Positions 1-9,418 are shown, counted from the first letter of the stretch. The stretch is 64,000 bases of DNA from Sphingobium sp. SCG-1 (GCF_002953135.1 NZ_CP026372.1:2963501-3027500), one strand, 5' to 3'. The notes: generated by a model from the sequence alone, not told the origin. Made by a program: numbers and translations.

Positions 1-260
1 GTGCCATCACCTTGCTGGCCTGTCGAAATCTCCCGAGACCATCCACTCGCAGCGCGATATTGGAAGAAGCTAATGGGTTGATCGACGGCCTGGCTTGAAC
101 CGGGCCGTCACTTTGGATCGCGACCTCTACCGTTCGGACGACGCGCACGGCCGATAAATCAATCCAGAACCAGCGTTCAATCGAAAGAGGCTAGTGCATG
201 CCGGCACGGACCGAATGGGGTCAGGCCGCGTTGACGGCAGGTTCGCGAAACGAGGAGGGG
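1..260. other. No supported gene at the left edge
   Basis: All three forward frames close within the first 115 bases. One of them could be the last 30 or so codons of a gene that starts outside the window, but none has a recognisable motif. I see nothing else between here and the stop codon of the LysR gene. Confidence 0.5.
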
Positions 261-1262
261 TTACGGATCCTTCAGATCTCGACTGCGTCGATCTCGTCTT
301 CCGTCAGGCCCGCCTCGCGCAGCAGCTCGCGTGTATGCCTTGCCGCCGACCGGACGAAGCCATTCGTCAGTGGACGATGCCACTATCTCCGCCACCCAGT
401 CGATGAATACCCGCACCTGCGGCGCCAGGTGCTGTCGATTGGGGTACATGATCGAGAGCGGCCACAGGATCGTTCGCATGGCCCGCACGACCTCCACGAG
501 CTTGCCGCTCGCGAGATGCTCGGCAACGACCAGCCCGGGCACCTGGATCAGGCCCAACCCGTTTAGCGCACAGGCGACGAACGCTTCGGTGTCATTGACC
601 ATAATCCCACTGCGCAGGTTGAATTGCGGAATGCCGGCGTCTTCAGGCATCGACCAGGCGATCGGACGATAGCCGCGACCCGAAAAGTAGTTCACCGCTT
701 GGTGCTGTCGAAGATCCTCGACTGTCCCCGGCGTGCCGTGCGCCTCCAAATAGTCCGGCGATCCGCACACGACTATCGTCATCGTCGCCAGCTTGCGCGC
801 GATCATGCTGGTGGGTGCAAGCTCGCCAATCCGCAGTACGCAGTCGACGCCATCTGCCAGCAGATCAACGGGCTGATCGCTGACGCCTAGGATGACATCA
901 ACCTCCGGGTAGAGCGCCCTGAACTCCGCGATACGATGGATGATGAGGGGCCGGGCAAGCGCGACCGGGATGTCGACGCGCAACCGGCCTCGCGGCGCGA
1001 CGGAGCTGGCACCGAACAGGTTCCGGGTCTCGGATATGTCGGTCAGCAGGCGGGTTGCCCGATCATAAAGGCGCTCCCCCTCGGCAGTCAGGCTGGTCCG
1101 CCGCGTCGTGCGCTGAAGCAGACGCGCGCCGAGCGCCGCTTCCAATGCGTTGATCGCGTTGGTGACACTAGGCCGCGGCATTCGAAGCCCTTCCGCGGCA
1201 CGGGAGAAGCTGCCGTTATCGGCGACGGCTACGAAAATGCTGAGTTGCTGGGGAAAATCCAT
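261..1262 (-). CDS. LysR family transcriptional regulator
   Basis: This is a 333-residue LysR-type regulator. Residues 1-60 form the winged helix-turn-helix (FVAVADNGSFSRAAEGL, then a VTNAINALEAALG recognition segment). The LysR substrate-binding fold follows from about residue 90 (RGRLRVDIPVALARPL). The last 30 residues are Arg/Asp-rich and look like a readthrough extension beyond the usual 300 residues. It is divergent from the luciferase-type/MDR operon with 115 bp between start codons, the standard layout for a LysR protein controlling its neighbour and itself. The family is certain; the target and inducer are inference. Confidence 0.9.
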   Translation of the reverse strand: MDFPQQLSIFVAVADNGSFSRAAEGLRMPRPSVTNAINALEAALGARLLQRTTRRTSLTAEGERLYDRATRLLTDISETRNLFGASSVAPRGRLRVDIPVALARPLIIHRIAEFRALYPEVDVILGVSDQPVDLLADGVDCVLRIGELAPTSMIARKLATMTIVVCGSPDYLEAHGTPGTVEDLRQHQAVNYFSGRGYRPIAWSMPEDAGIPQFNLRSGIMVNDTEAFVACALNGLGLIQVPGLVVAEHLASGKLVEVVRAMRTILWPLSIMYPNRQHLAPQVRVFIDWVAEIVASSTDEWLRPVGGKAYTRAAARGGPDGRRDRRSRDLKDP

Positions 1263-1377
1263 TATGCAAATTTGTTGTCCATATTGCTAACAATCAAGTT
1301 CTAAATTGATGGCTTATACCTAGCAGGAGACGCGCCTATCTCATTCTCATCAAAGCGGCACGGCCGCTTTATGAAGG
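1263..1377. promoter_or_regulatory. Divergent promoter region of LysR and LLM operon
   Basis: This 115-bp AT-rich spacer separates two divergent start codons. It contains a short inverted repeat, ATTG-ctaa-CAAT at 1283-1294, of the size expected for part of a LysR site. No -35/-10 pair is strong enough to call. Confidence 0.4.
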
Positions 1378-2373
1378 ATGGCGAGCATGGTTGTCATGAA
1401 GGCGGACAGGCGAGAGAGGCTGGAGACCCAAGGATTTCAGGCCCATGCTGGCTACTCGCGCGTATTTCAACCAAGCAAGCTCACGTTCGGCTTCATCGCG
1501 CCGCTCGAGAGCTATCCTAACCAGCCCGCACCATCGATGCGCGATCATTTGGCGCTCGCCCGTACAGCTGATGAGGCTGGCTTCTCCGCGATCTGGCTGC
1601 GCGACGTGCCGTTTTACGATCCATCGTTTGGTGATCTCGGCCAGGTCTTCGATCCCATCGCATATGCCGGCTTTCTGGCTGCCGTGACGACGCGGATCGC
1701 CATCGGCACCGCCGGGATCGTCATGCCGCTGCGCGATCCACTCGCCATCGCTAAGCAGGCCACCACACTTAGCCACCTGACCGGCAACCGCTTTATCCTC
1801 GGCCTGTCCACCGGTGATCGTCCGGTCGAATATCCCGCCTTCGGCATGGACTTCGACAGCCGGGCCGATCGCTTCCGTGACGCCTATGCGATGATCCGGG
1901 CTGTTACCGAGCAAGACTTTCCACAGCATCGCTCTACGCACTTCGGCGCGCTCGATGGCTCGCTGGATATGATGCCGAAGCCAATCGGCGACCGCCTGCC
2001 GATCATCACGGTCGGCCGAGCTGGTCAGAGCGTCGAATGGCTTGCTAAGAATAGCGACGGCTGGATCTGGCATCAAAGCGATTTCAATCGGCTGGGTAAT
2101 GTGGTTGCTCAGTGGCGGGCCGCGATACCGGGCGGGCAGTTCAAGCCCTACGGCTATGGCACCTTCTTTGATCTCGACCGCAATCTGGACGCGCCACTCC
2201 GCCAGACGCGCGGCCTGTCTATCGGTCGCAAGGCGCTGATCGAGCTGTGGAAGCGCCAGCGTGACCTTGGGGTGAGCCATGTCGCGCTCAACCTGAAGAT
2301 GGCCCGGCGCCCAGCCTCTGAGATGATGGACGAACTCGGCGAACACGTCCTCCCCCTGTTCCATGCCGGCTGA
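1378..2373 (+). CDS. Luciferase-type (LLM class) flavin oxidoreductase
   Basis: This 331-residue protein of the bacterial-luciferase-like superfamily is probably FMN- or F420-type and cytosolic. The N-terminal beta-strand KLTFGFIAPLESYP, the segment DEAGFSAIWLRDVPFYDP, the strand RIAIGTAGIVMPLRDPLAIAKQ and the later LPIITVGRAGQSVEWLAKNSDGWI all match the LLM TIM-barrel. They resemble most the subgroup described as BA3436-type luciferase-like oxidoreductases. It is followed after 26 bp by an MDR oxidoreductase and probably co-transcribed with it under the divergent LysR protein. The substrate is unknown. An in-frame start at 1378 gives normal length for the family. Confidence 0.85.
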   Translation: MASMVVMKADRRERLETQGFQAHAGYSRVFQPSKLTFGFIAPLESYPNQPAPSMRDHLALARTADEAGFSAIWLRDVPFYDPSFGDLGQVFDPIAYAGFLAAVTTRIAIGTAGIVMPLRDPLAIAKQATTLSHLTGNRFILGLSTGDRPVEYPAFGMDFDSRADRFRDAYAMIRAVTEQDFPQHRSTHFGALDGSLDMMPKPIGDRLPIITVGRAGQSVEWLAKNSDGWIWHQSDFNRLGNVVAQWRAAIPGGQFKPYGYGTFFDLDRNLDAPLRQTRGLSIGRKALIELWKRQRDLGVSHVALNLKMARRPASEMMDELGEHVLPLFHAG

Positions 2374-2399
2374 CCGGCACTCTCACGAAGGAAAGACTT

Positions 2400-3389
2400 A
2401 TGACCCGTGTTGTACGTTTCCACGAATACGGCCCCGCAGATGTGCTGCGCATCGATGACATCGAGGTTCCCGCACCTGCCGCCGATGAGGTGCAGATCGC
2501 CGTTCGAGCGATCGGCCTGAACCGCGCGGAAGTGATGTTCCGCAACGGTGCCTACTTACAGGAGGCGAACTTTCCGTCGCACCTCGGCTACGAGGCCGCG
2601 GGGACCGTCAAGACGACCGGCAGCGATGTGTCCGGTTTTGCCGAAGGCGATGCCGTCAGCGTCATTCCGACGCTCGATATGTCGCGCTGGTTCACCTATG
2701 GCGAAGTCATCAACATTCCGGCGCGCTACGTCGTGAAGCATCCGGCCGCCCTTTCGTTCGAGAAGGCAGCCGCATCCTGGATGAAGTATGTCACGGCATG
2801 GGGCGCACTGATCGATCAGGCGAAGCTCACCGCCGACGATTTCCTCATCGTGTCGGCCGCGTCGAGCAGCGTTGGCATCGCCGCGATCCAGATGGGTCGG
2901 AGCGTCGGCGCGACCGTGATCGCGACCACCCGCACGAACGCCAAGGCGCAGGCGCTGATCGATGCCGGTGCGCATCATGTGATCGCCACCGCCGAAGATG
3001 ACCTGGCGGCGCGCGTGAACGAGATCACCGGCGGCAAGGGTGCCCGCGTGGTGTTCGATCCGATCGGTGGGCCTGCGATCGCCCAGTTCGCAGAAGTCAT
3101 GGCGGTGGGCGGCATTCTGCTTGAATATGGTGCCCTCAGCCCCGACGAGGGTCCGTTCCCGCAGTTCGCTGTGCTGGGCAAGAGCCTGACCCTCAAGGGT
3201 TATCTCTACACCGAGATCGTCAGCGATGACGCCGCGCTCGCGCGCGCCAAGGCCTTCATCACCGAGGGTCTGGAGAGCGGCAAGCTCGATCCGCTGGTGT
3301 CTCGGACGTTCCTGTTCGACGAAATCCAGGAAGCGACGCGCTTCCTCGAATCCAACGAGCAGATTGGTAAGATTGTCGTCACCCTGTGA
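2400..3389 (+). CDS. MDR superfamily NAD(P)H-dependent oxidoreductase (quinone oxidoreductase type)
   Basis: This 329-residue medium-chain dehydrogenase/reductase has a GroES-like domain (residues 1-120, with GLNRAEVMFR and LGYEAAGTV) and a Rossmann domain (SAASSSVGIAAIQM at about 150). The catalytic and structural zinc cysteines of true alcohol dehydrogenases are missing, so it belongs to the zeta-crystallin/quinone-reductase branch. It would transfer hydride from NADPH to a quinone or enone. It lies 26 bp behind the luciferase-type gene. A decayed relative of the same family lies about 160 bp downstream. Confidence 0.88.
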   Translation: MTRVVRFHEYGPADVLRIDDIEVPAPAADEVQIAVRAIGLNRAEVMFRNGAYLQEANFPSHLGYEAAGTVKTTGSDVSGFAEGDAVSVIPTLDMSRWFTYGEVINIPARYVVKHPAALSFEKAAASWMKYVTAWGALIDQAKLTADDFLIVSAASSSVGIAAIQMGRSVGATVIATTRTNAKAQALIDAGAHHVIATAEDDLAARVNEITGGKGARVVFDPIGGPAIAQFAEVMAVGGILLEYGALSPDEGPFPQFAVLGKSLTLKGYLYTEIVSDDAALARAKAFITEGLESGKLDPLVSRTFLFDEIQEATRFLESNEQIGKIVVTL

Positions 3390-3403
3390 CGAACGCCGGA
3401 CGT

Positions 3404-3427
3404 TGCGGAGCGCAGAATTGCTCCGCA
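3404..3427 (+). terminator. Hairpin after the MDR gene
   Basis: A perfect 8-bp stem (TGCGGAGC / GCTCCGCA) with an 8-nt loop begins 14 bp after the MDR stop codon. No U-tract follows, so it may be a weak terminator or a 3'-end stabilising hairpin. Confidence 0.5.
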
Positions 3428-3547
3428 GCCTCGGTGAGGAGCAAGATGTCCCGGTGAGATTCGACTCGCCTTTCTGACTTTCCTCATTTTATCAGTTTGC
3501 ACGCCAGCGTCCATCCAGGCTGCCGATTGGAAAGGAACATTCTCGTG

Positions 3548-3812
3548 GTGCGCGCTATCCGCTTCCACAAACCGGCGGCAATGAGGTCCTCAAGATCGAC
3601 GAGGTCCCGACACCATAGCTCAGGGCGGGCGAAGGCCTCATTCAGGTACGCCACTCGGTCTGAACCCGCGCCCACAGCACGGTTCGTATGGCATGGTTTA
3701 TAAGCGAGCCGCCGTTCCGGGCGACCTTCGGCTACGAGCCTGCTGGAACGTTTGATGCAGTCAGTCGGGCTTGACGGGTTCGGTGAAGGCGATCGTGTTC
3801 CCCAATCACTGC
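3548..3812 (+). pseudogene. Decayed N-terminal fragment of a second MDR oxidoreductase
   Basis: Translation with frame changes gives VRAIRFHKP, then after a 1-base loss GGNEVLKIDEVPTP, a stop, LRAGEGLIQVR, another stop, FGYEPAGTFDAV, and after a further shift GLDGFGEGDRVP. In the intact gene at 2400-3389 the matching segments are RVVRFHEYGPADVLRIDDIEVPAP, LGYEAAGTVKTTG and SGFAEGDAV. The order and spacing agree over about 85 codons. At least two frameshifts and two internal stops make it a clear relic. The Rossmann half of the protein is not detectable downstream. Confidence 0.8.
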
Positions 3813-4498
3813 CAGAAGAGATCACGGCGCGTCGACATCGGTTCCCAACCCATGAGGGCGGCAATCGCGAATCTATCGAAGCAAGTCCACGGCCCGATTT
3901 CAATCGACGCCAAAATCGACAGCTGAAGAGTCGCGCCATCAAAGGCAACATGACGCCGGCGGAAGCGGCGGTCCTGCTGCTCAAGGAGAACGGACTGGAA
4001 GCCATGCCTATCAAGCACAGAATTGGCATTGGCCGCTAAGACCAGGACGCCATTCGACGCCAGGATCACGGCTCTTTCCAGTAAATTCCAAGGTGTGCGA
4101 AAGCTGGACGCATCACCCGCGCGCGCGCATCGGTGCTGCGTTGCCGGCTCGCCAGCGTAGCCGCCAGCGCGCATAAGGTCGCAAGGCAGCAGGGTTTCGT
4201 CAGCGCTGCGGAACAGGCCAGCTATCGCCGCACCATCGCAAGCGTAAGTCGGGCCCTTTCGTGAACGGAAGGCTCGGGAATCTACATTCCGAGCCTTCTC
4301 TTTCCTGAAGGATGATGGTGAGGTAGGAAGCTGAGATCTCAATCGCTATGGCAATATAAATACGCTGTTGCATATTGAAGATGCTGGCGCGTCAGAAGGC
4401 GACGGCCAGACTCAATTGGCGCGTAAGCAATTCGGCGCAAATGCTTCGGGCCTGTGTTCCCTATGGCAACGGTCATTCACGCACTTGGAGGAAAATAG
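3813..4498. other. Intergenic stretch without a recognisable gene
   Basis: Several short open frames exist on both strands, but none has a start with a ribosome binding site or a recognisable family signature. The only structured element is the hairpin at 4269-4298. The stretch sits between two decayed genes and looks like non-functional sequence left by rearrangement. Confidence 0.5.
4269..4298 (+). terminator. Candidate hairpin terminator
   Basis: AAGGCTCGG and CCGAGCCTT form a 9-bp stem that can extend inward by AAT/ATT with a bulged G. It is followed by the pyrimidine-rich CTCTTTCCTG. The gene it once terminated is not recognisable. Confidence 0.5.
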
Positions 4499-5362
4499 TT
4501 GGAGGATCTCGGCCCTACCTCGCACCGCTTTATGTCACAGCGGCTTGCGTTGAATTATCTCGACTGGGGCAATCATAATGCACCCTTACTTTTCCTGATT
4601 CACGGCGGGCAGGACCATGCCCGCAACTGGGACTGGGTAGCACAAGCGCTTCGCCAGGATTGGCATGTTATCTGCCCCGATCTGCGTGGCCATGGAGACA
4701 GTGCCTGGTCGCCTGATGGCAGTTACTCAATGCCCTTCTACGTTGCCGACTTGGCACAGCTTATTCAGCAAAGTAGCGATGGCCCCGTGTCGATCGCGGC
4801 CCACTCTCTTGGTGGCGCGATTGCCCTACGCTATGCTGGCATTCATCCTGAGCGAGTCAGGAAATTGGCGGTAATCGAGGGACTGGGTATCTCGCCCCTC
4901 GACCATAAGTCCGAAGAACCAATAGCGGATCGCTGGCGGACGTGGATTGACGAACGGCGCGCGCTTAGCGCCAGAACACCCAAGCGATATGCGAAGCTCG
5001 AACAGGCTTATGCCCGCATGCACGCCGCTAACCCTCATTTATCAGCTGCCCGGGCAAAGCATCTCACCATTCATGGTGTTAGCCGCAATGAAGATGGCAC
5101 CTTCAGCTGGAAGTTCGACAACTACGTGCGCGCGAGACTGCCGATGAGCATAACAGACGACGAACTTCATGAGCTTTGGCACAACGTCGACTGCCCGGTA
5201 TGGCTTGTCCACGGCGCAGACAGTTGGGCGCGTCATCCTGGCAAAGACGGCCGGGCCGACTTTTTCAAACAGGCGACCGTTACCAGCTATGATCGTGCGG
5301 GGCACTGGGTGCATCATGATCGCTTCGAAAGTTTTGTCGCAGACTTACAAGCCTTTCTATGA
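4499..5362 (+). CDS. Alpha/beta hydrolase
   Basis: This 287-residue alpha/beta-hydrolase fold enzyme is probably cytosolic. The oxyanion HGG is at 35-37, the DLRGHGDS segment at 61-68, the nucleophile elbow AHSLGG has Ser103, the acid is likely the Asp in VHGADSW, and the catalytic His lies in AGHWVHHDR near the C-terminus. I chose the TTG start at 4499 because GGAGG lies 8 nt upstream; the ATG at 4532 has no ribosome binding site. It stands alone between decayed sequences. The substrate is unknown; an ester, lactone or C-C bond substrate is possible. Confidence 0.85.
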   Translation: MEDLGPTSHRFMSQRLALNYLDWGNHNAPLLFLIHGGQDHARNWDWVAQALRQDWHVICPDLRGHGDSAWSPDGSYSMPFYVADLAQLIQQSSDGPVSIAAHSLGGAIALRYAGIHPERVRKLAVIEGLGISPLDHKSEEPIADRWRTWIDERRALSARTPKRYAKLEQAYARMHAANPHLSAARAKHLTIHGVSRNEDGTFSWKFDNYVRARLPMSITDDELHELWHNVDCPVWLVHGADSWARHPGKDGRADFFKQATVTSYDRAGHWVHHDRFESFVADLQAFL

Positions 5363-5446
5363 TCAACGGTTCGGCGAGATTCAGGAACCGTCGGGAAGCG
5401 CTAAATCATTGCCGATGCGTCATCAAGTTCTTGGAGTTGCTTCACC

Positions 5447-5780
5447 CTCACTGCTGCGACCATCGAGCTGTTCCACAAGGGGGAGAGGATCGCCGCGCAC
5501 ATGCGCGGATCGGGCAATGGTCGCCGCACAATGATCCCGGAGCATATGCCCTCGTCTCATCGTCGATTCGTCGACTGGACCGTAGAGCGGATCGCGCGAT
5601 GCAGCCGCCATCGGGCCGTGCACGGCATTGCTGTGCGAAAAGAACCACTCGAGCCGCGCCATCTGCTCGTCGTCAGTCACCAAGGCTTGCTCGAACCAGT
5701 CTCCTCGCCGAGCCTGAAAGGCATCGCAACTCTCACATCGAGGGGCCTTGGCCCCAAGACAATTGCAGCCGCTTCCTAGT
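5447..5780 (+). pseudogene. istA: Decayed IS21-family transposase (istA) C-terminal fragment
   Basis: The frame beginning at 5447 reads TAATIELFHKGERIAAH, RRTMIPEHMPSSHRRF and VDWTVERIAR. This is the conserved C-terminal region of IstA (HKG-R-A-H, then EHMP--HR, then WTPERI). At about 5598 the reading shifts by one base to DAAAIGPCTALLCEK, the next IstA segment, and then similarity fades. No istB and no terminal inverted repeats are visible, so this is an immobile remnant. Confidence 0.7.
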
Positions 5781-6263
5781 TTAACAACTCAGCGCGACCA
5801 TTACAAATGCAGTAACGCTGCGCCGCGCGGCTGAACGTCGCTTATCCCATTGCTACGCCGCAATTATGCGCGATGGTGGCGGTAGGGTGGTCAGTCCAAC
5901 AGGGCTGCGGGTTATTGCGCAATATACCAGAAAGGAATTGGATAGGCGGGGGCAGTTACAGCGGGAAGCGACAATATTGAGTTCGGAACGGGCAAGTTCC
6001 GACTCGTATCCGCGTAATCCCCGGTTAGTCGTGGTACCCGTTTACAACCCTGATCGATGGCTGCAGCGCGCCGAATTGCCGAGCAAGGCGGGAATAAACC
6101 ACGACGCCAGATACGAAGATTAAGCCGTTCAGCAAGCGCGTCACTTCATACTTAAATAGGGCGAGGATATGGGATCTGTGGATCATCCAGAGAAGTGTAT
6201 CGACGAAAAAGGGCAAGCCGACAGGTCGCGTCGCGCGCCTTTTATTTGCTGGACGTCTGAGCA
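5781..6263. other. Intergenic stretch, nothing recognised
   Basis: There is no open frame with family signatures and no strong hairpin. It separates the IS21 relic from the MFS gene and presumably contains the promoter of the latter. Confidence 0.45.
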
Positions 6264-7451
6264 ATGAGCGCTTTCCCGCTTGTGGGCAGCCGGTATGCTC
6301 GTATCGGTCTTTTGGCCATTTTTTGCGGACATGCCTCCCTTTCGCTGATCTACGACGCGCTGCCCCCAATCATGGTAGAAGTGGCGGCGCATTTCGGCGG
6401 AGGCGAACGCGGAATCATCGTGGCGCAACTGGCGAGTTCGCTGCCGTATTTCGGTGTTATGCTCGCCGGTCTGCTGACCCCCGTTCCCGTCCGGTGGTGG
6501 GGCTATCGCAAGATGCTGCTGGGTAACCTGATCCTGTATGGCCTGCTTGGCTCGGCGGGCGCGGTCATCGACGATGCTTGGATTTTGCTGGTCACAAGGT
6601 TCGGTCTTGGCTTTGCTGTTGGTAGCCTCATCACTTGCTGCATGGGCTATGTCGCTTTGAAATTCGACGATGTTCATCGTACGCGGCTCGCTGGCTGGAT
6701 GCTGGCATGCGGCGCAGGGTGCGGCGTGATCTTCATCCTGATTTCCGGGTTCGTGGCGGCTTCGTTCGGCTGGCGCGCGCCATTCCTGCTCCACTTCCTG
6801 ATCACCGGCTTCTTCCTGTTGCCAGTCTTGTGCATGGAGGAGATCGAGCCAGCAGGTGTCGTGGAGCGAGACCCTTTCAGGCTTGTCCAGTTGAGATCTG
6901 TCTTCGCCGTCTATGCGACGGCCTTCGTCCTACAGTTTCTAGTCGGCATCTTCTTCATACAGCTGGCACTTTTGATCGGTAGCCTGCCGTTCGGCTCCCC
7001 GCAGATCGTTGGCGTCATCTTCGCTGTTGTGGGGATTTCGTCTTCGCTCGCATCCTTCAGTTATGGGCGTTGGTTCGTCCACATCCGGCCGACGGTAGTC
7101 AACGCCACCGGCTTTCTTGTAACAGCGGCTGGGATCGGACTCGGTGCTGTTGCCTGGACCCTGCCCGTGTTCATCCTCAGCGGTATTCTGTACGGCTCGG
7201 GATCCGCGATCGCGCAGGCATCGCTCTTTACCTGGGCGATGGAGAAGACCCCGCCTGCGCTACTAACCAATTCGATGGGGCTGGTTTTTACCTCGCTGTA
7301 TCTTGGGATTGCGATTGGCCCCACGCTAGCAGCGCCGCTTCCCGTGATGTTGGGCGTTCGCAACACTTTCCTGGTGATCGCAGTCGGAATTGTGATCGGG
7401 TTGTGTATTAGTTGGCTTTACCGGCGGCGTGCCCGGCCGCTGAATGCATGA
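6264..7451 (+). CDS. MFS transporter
   Basis: This 395-residue inner-membrane carrier has about twelve hydrophobic segments (for example LLAIFCGHASLSLIYDALP, VIFILISGFVAASFGW, FLVIAVGIVIGLCISWLY). The first cytoplasmic loop region RWWGYRKMLLGN corresponds to the MFS motif A position in a diverged form. Its weak resemblance to substrate-defined subfamilies leaves the cargo unknown. It stands alone, with uninformative sequence of about 500 bp on each side. Confidence 0.85.
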   Translation: MSAFPLVGSRYARIGLLAIFCGHASLSLIYDALPPIMVEVAAHFGGGERGIIVAQLASSLPYFGVMLAGLLTPVPVRWWGYRKMLLGNLILYGLLGSAGAVIDDAWILLVTRFGLGFAVGSLITCCMGYVALKFDDVHRTRLAGWMLACGAGCGVIFILISGFVAASFGWRAPFLLHFLITGFFLLPVLCMEEIEPAGVVERDPFRLVQLRSVFAVYATAFVLQFLVGIFFIQLALLIGSLPFGSPQIVGVIFAVVGISSSLASFSYGRWFVHIRPTVVNATGFLVTAAGIGLGAVAWTLPVFILSGILYGSGSAIAQASLFTWAMEKTPPALLTNSMGLVFTSLYLGIAIGPTLAAPLPVMLGVRNTFLVIAVGIVIGLCISWLYRRRARPLNA

Positions 7452-8014
7452 GGACGCGACCGCATCTGACACGCATGGTGCCTCTGGTTATTTGCAGTGG
7501 CAAGCGCATGGGTCGCGACGCGATGTCATCAATCAGCGTCGCGCAGCCATGCCGACGGTCGATCCCGTCGAACAAAGCAGCGCAAACTATTCGAACAGTT
7601 GACAGGCGATACCGGCAACCTTGGCACCGTATGCGGGCGGCACCGTCCTTCGCCGCTGCGCGCAATCTCTAGCATTTCAAGAAGGCTTGAAGATCTCGTA
7701 TGGGTTGACGCGAACCGTATATTTTAAGGATAGATATTATACATGCATTGAAGTGGTCAATTACGTTGTCGACTCAAAGTACAGCGTAGAAAATAGCTGC
7801 CACCTCTTTAGGATGTTACAAACAAGCGGCGGATTACAGTTGGCCGAGGCAATAAGTCGCGGCGTCTAACCGTCATGTGCTTGTTTTTCTAAGGTCAATC
7901 GGGGACGGGGCAACGCGCCATCGTAATCATGTCTAAAAGGCCGCCATCGAGTGAGCCGGATAAGCTGCGGGCGGGCATTCTGTCGGTCCCGCATATAAAA
8001 GAGAAGAGGACCAT
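7452..8014. other. Intergenic stretch upstream of the serine hydrolase
   Basis: There are 563 bases without a supportable gene. The part from about 7,690 to 7,870 is noticeably richer in A and T than its surroundings and may hold the promoter of the downstream hydrolase. Open frames here have no family signatures. Confidence 0.45.
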
Positions 8015-9379
8015 ATGAAGGGAATTACCCGCAATATCCGTTTTGGCGTTGCAATGCTCGCCTCGGCGTTATCGATCATGCCCGCGAGCATCGCTTGCGC
8101 TCAACAAGCGAACAAGCCGACGCAGTCTGGCGGCACCCGAAACCTTTCGCAGACGGTCACGCCCGAGACGGTGGGCTTTGATTCCATGCGGCTTAAGCGT
8201 CTCGATGCATTCATGAGCGCGGCTGTCGAGCAGAACCGCGCTGCCGGGATTACGACGCTGCTGGCGCGCCACGGTAAAATCGTCAGCTACAAATCGCACG
8301 GTTACAAAAATATCGAAGCGCGAACGCCGATGACAAAGGATGCGATTTTCCGCCTCGCCTCCATGACGAAGCCAGTCGCGGCGGTGGCCATGCTGATCCT
8401 GTTCGAGGAGGGGCGCTGGCAGCTGGACGATCCCGTGTCCAAGTACATCCCGGAATTTAAGAATCTGAGGGTCGTCACCAAGCTGGATCCGAACGGAAAG
8501 CCGGTTCTGGAGGATGCAAAGCACGAGCCTACGATCCGAGAACTGATGACGCATACCGGCGGTTTCAGCTACGGCTATGGTCCGACCGTTGGCGACAAGC
8601 TGGCTAGCCAGTCGCGGGTATTCGAAGTGAACGGTTCGCAGGATTTTATCAATCGTGTCGCCGGTGTGCCTTTAGCATTTCAGCCCGGTACGTCATGGAC
8701 ATATTCGCCAGGCCCCGAAATCCAAGGTGTCATCATCGAGCGCATGACGGGCATGACGCTCGGTCAGTTTTTGGAAGCGCGGATATTCAAGCCGCTCAAG
8801 ATGAACGACACCGGTTTCTTCGTGCCTAAGGACAAGGCGAGCCGCCTCGCCACCGTCTATCAGCTGAACTATGAGAAGAAGTCGCTGACTCCGGCCGCCG
8901 CTCGCTTCGGCGCTGGTGACCCCACCGTCCCGCCCCAGTTCGAATCGGGTGGCGGTGGGCTATATTCAACGGCGATGGACTATGCGCGGTTCGCCCAGAT
9001 GCTCGCCAACAAGGGCGAACTGGACGGCGTGCGCATCCTGTCGCCAGCGGCAATTGAGCTGATGGGTACTAACCTGTTACCCGAAGGCGTGTACGTAAAC
9101 TCGAATGGTCAACTCGGCATCGGCTTCTTCCGTCTAGACAAGAACACCGGCTTCGGCATGAATGTTGCCCTGTCGATGGACCCGCTCCGGTCAGGCCTGC
9201 TGGAAGGCAAGGGAACGATGGTGTGGGGTGGCGCTACCACGACATGGTGGTGGTACGATCCTACCAACGATGTCACTTTCATCATGATGACGCAGTTGTT
9301 TGGTGACATGAACGATGCTTCGCTCAAGGACTCTGCGCGTACCCTGACCTACCAGGCGCTTACCAACCCCGAACGTTAA
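8015..9379 (+). CDS. Exported serine hydrolase, beta-lactamase / EstB family
   Basis: This 454-residue protein has an N-terminal signal peptide (basic MKGITRNIR, hydrophobic core, probable cleavage before QQANKP near residue 30). The class C beta-lactamase / penicillin-binding fold carries the nucleophile motif Ser116-Met-Thr-Lys119 and a Tyr motif in SWTYSPGPE. These enzymes are usually esterases or lactonases rather than true beta-lactamases. It has GAAGAGG as ribosome binding site 5 nt before ATG and a hairpin just after the stop. A second member of the family ends the catabolic island at 57,933, so both may act on ester- or lactone-containing substrates. Confidence 0.88.
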   Translation: MKGITRNIRFGVAMLASALSIMPASIACAQQANKPTQSGGTRNLSQTVTPETVGFDSMRLKRLDAFMSAAVEQNRAAGITTLLARHGKIVSYKSHGYKNIEARTPMTKDAIFRLASMTKPVAAVAMLILFEEGRWQLDDPVSKYIPEFKNLRVVTKLDPNGKPVLEDAKHEPTIRELMTHTGGFSYGYGPTVGDKLASQSRVFEVNGSQDFINRVAGVPLAFQPGTSWTYSPGPEIQGVIIERMTGMTLGQFLEARIFKPLKMNDTGFFVPKDKASRLATVYQLNYEKKSLTPAAARFGAGDPTVPPQFESGGGGLYSTAMDYARFAQMLANKGELDGVRILSPAAIELMGTNLLPEGVYVNSNGQLGIGFFRLDKNTGFGMNVALSMDPLRSGLLEGKGTMVWGGATTTWWWYDPTNDVTFIMMTQLFGDMNDASLKDSARTLTYQALTNPER

Positions 9380-9388
9380 AGTTGAACT

Positions 9389-9418
9389 GCGCCTCGTCGA
9401 AGAATGCCGACGAGGCGC
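9389..9418 (+). terminator. Hairpin after serine hydrolase
   Basis: A perfect 10-bp stem, GCGCCTCGTC / GACGAGGCGC, with a 10-nt loop starts 9 bp after the stop codon. There is no U-tract, but its position and stability fit a transcription end. Confidence 0.6.

Noticed and set aside
1369..2364. 331-codon open frame on the minus strand opposite the luciferase-type gene
   Set aside because: It mirrors a real gene with clear LLM motifs; the antisense frame has no family signature and is a product of high GC codon use.
3752..4039. 95-codon frame including a MTPAEAAVLLLKENGLEAM segment
   Set aside because: Its first part is the third frame of the decayed MDR relic; the rest has no ribosome binding site or known family.
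5423..5683. Minus-strand frame with a CNCLGAKAPRCESC-like segment upstream
   Set aside because: The plus strand reads as an IS21 IstA tail, so the cysteine pattern on the other strand is coincidental.
8015..9379. Reading the serine hydrolases (also 57,933) as antibiotic-resistance beta-lactamases
   Set aside because: The Ser-x-x-Lys motif is shared with many esterases, and the genomic context is catabolic; nothing supports a resistance role.
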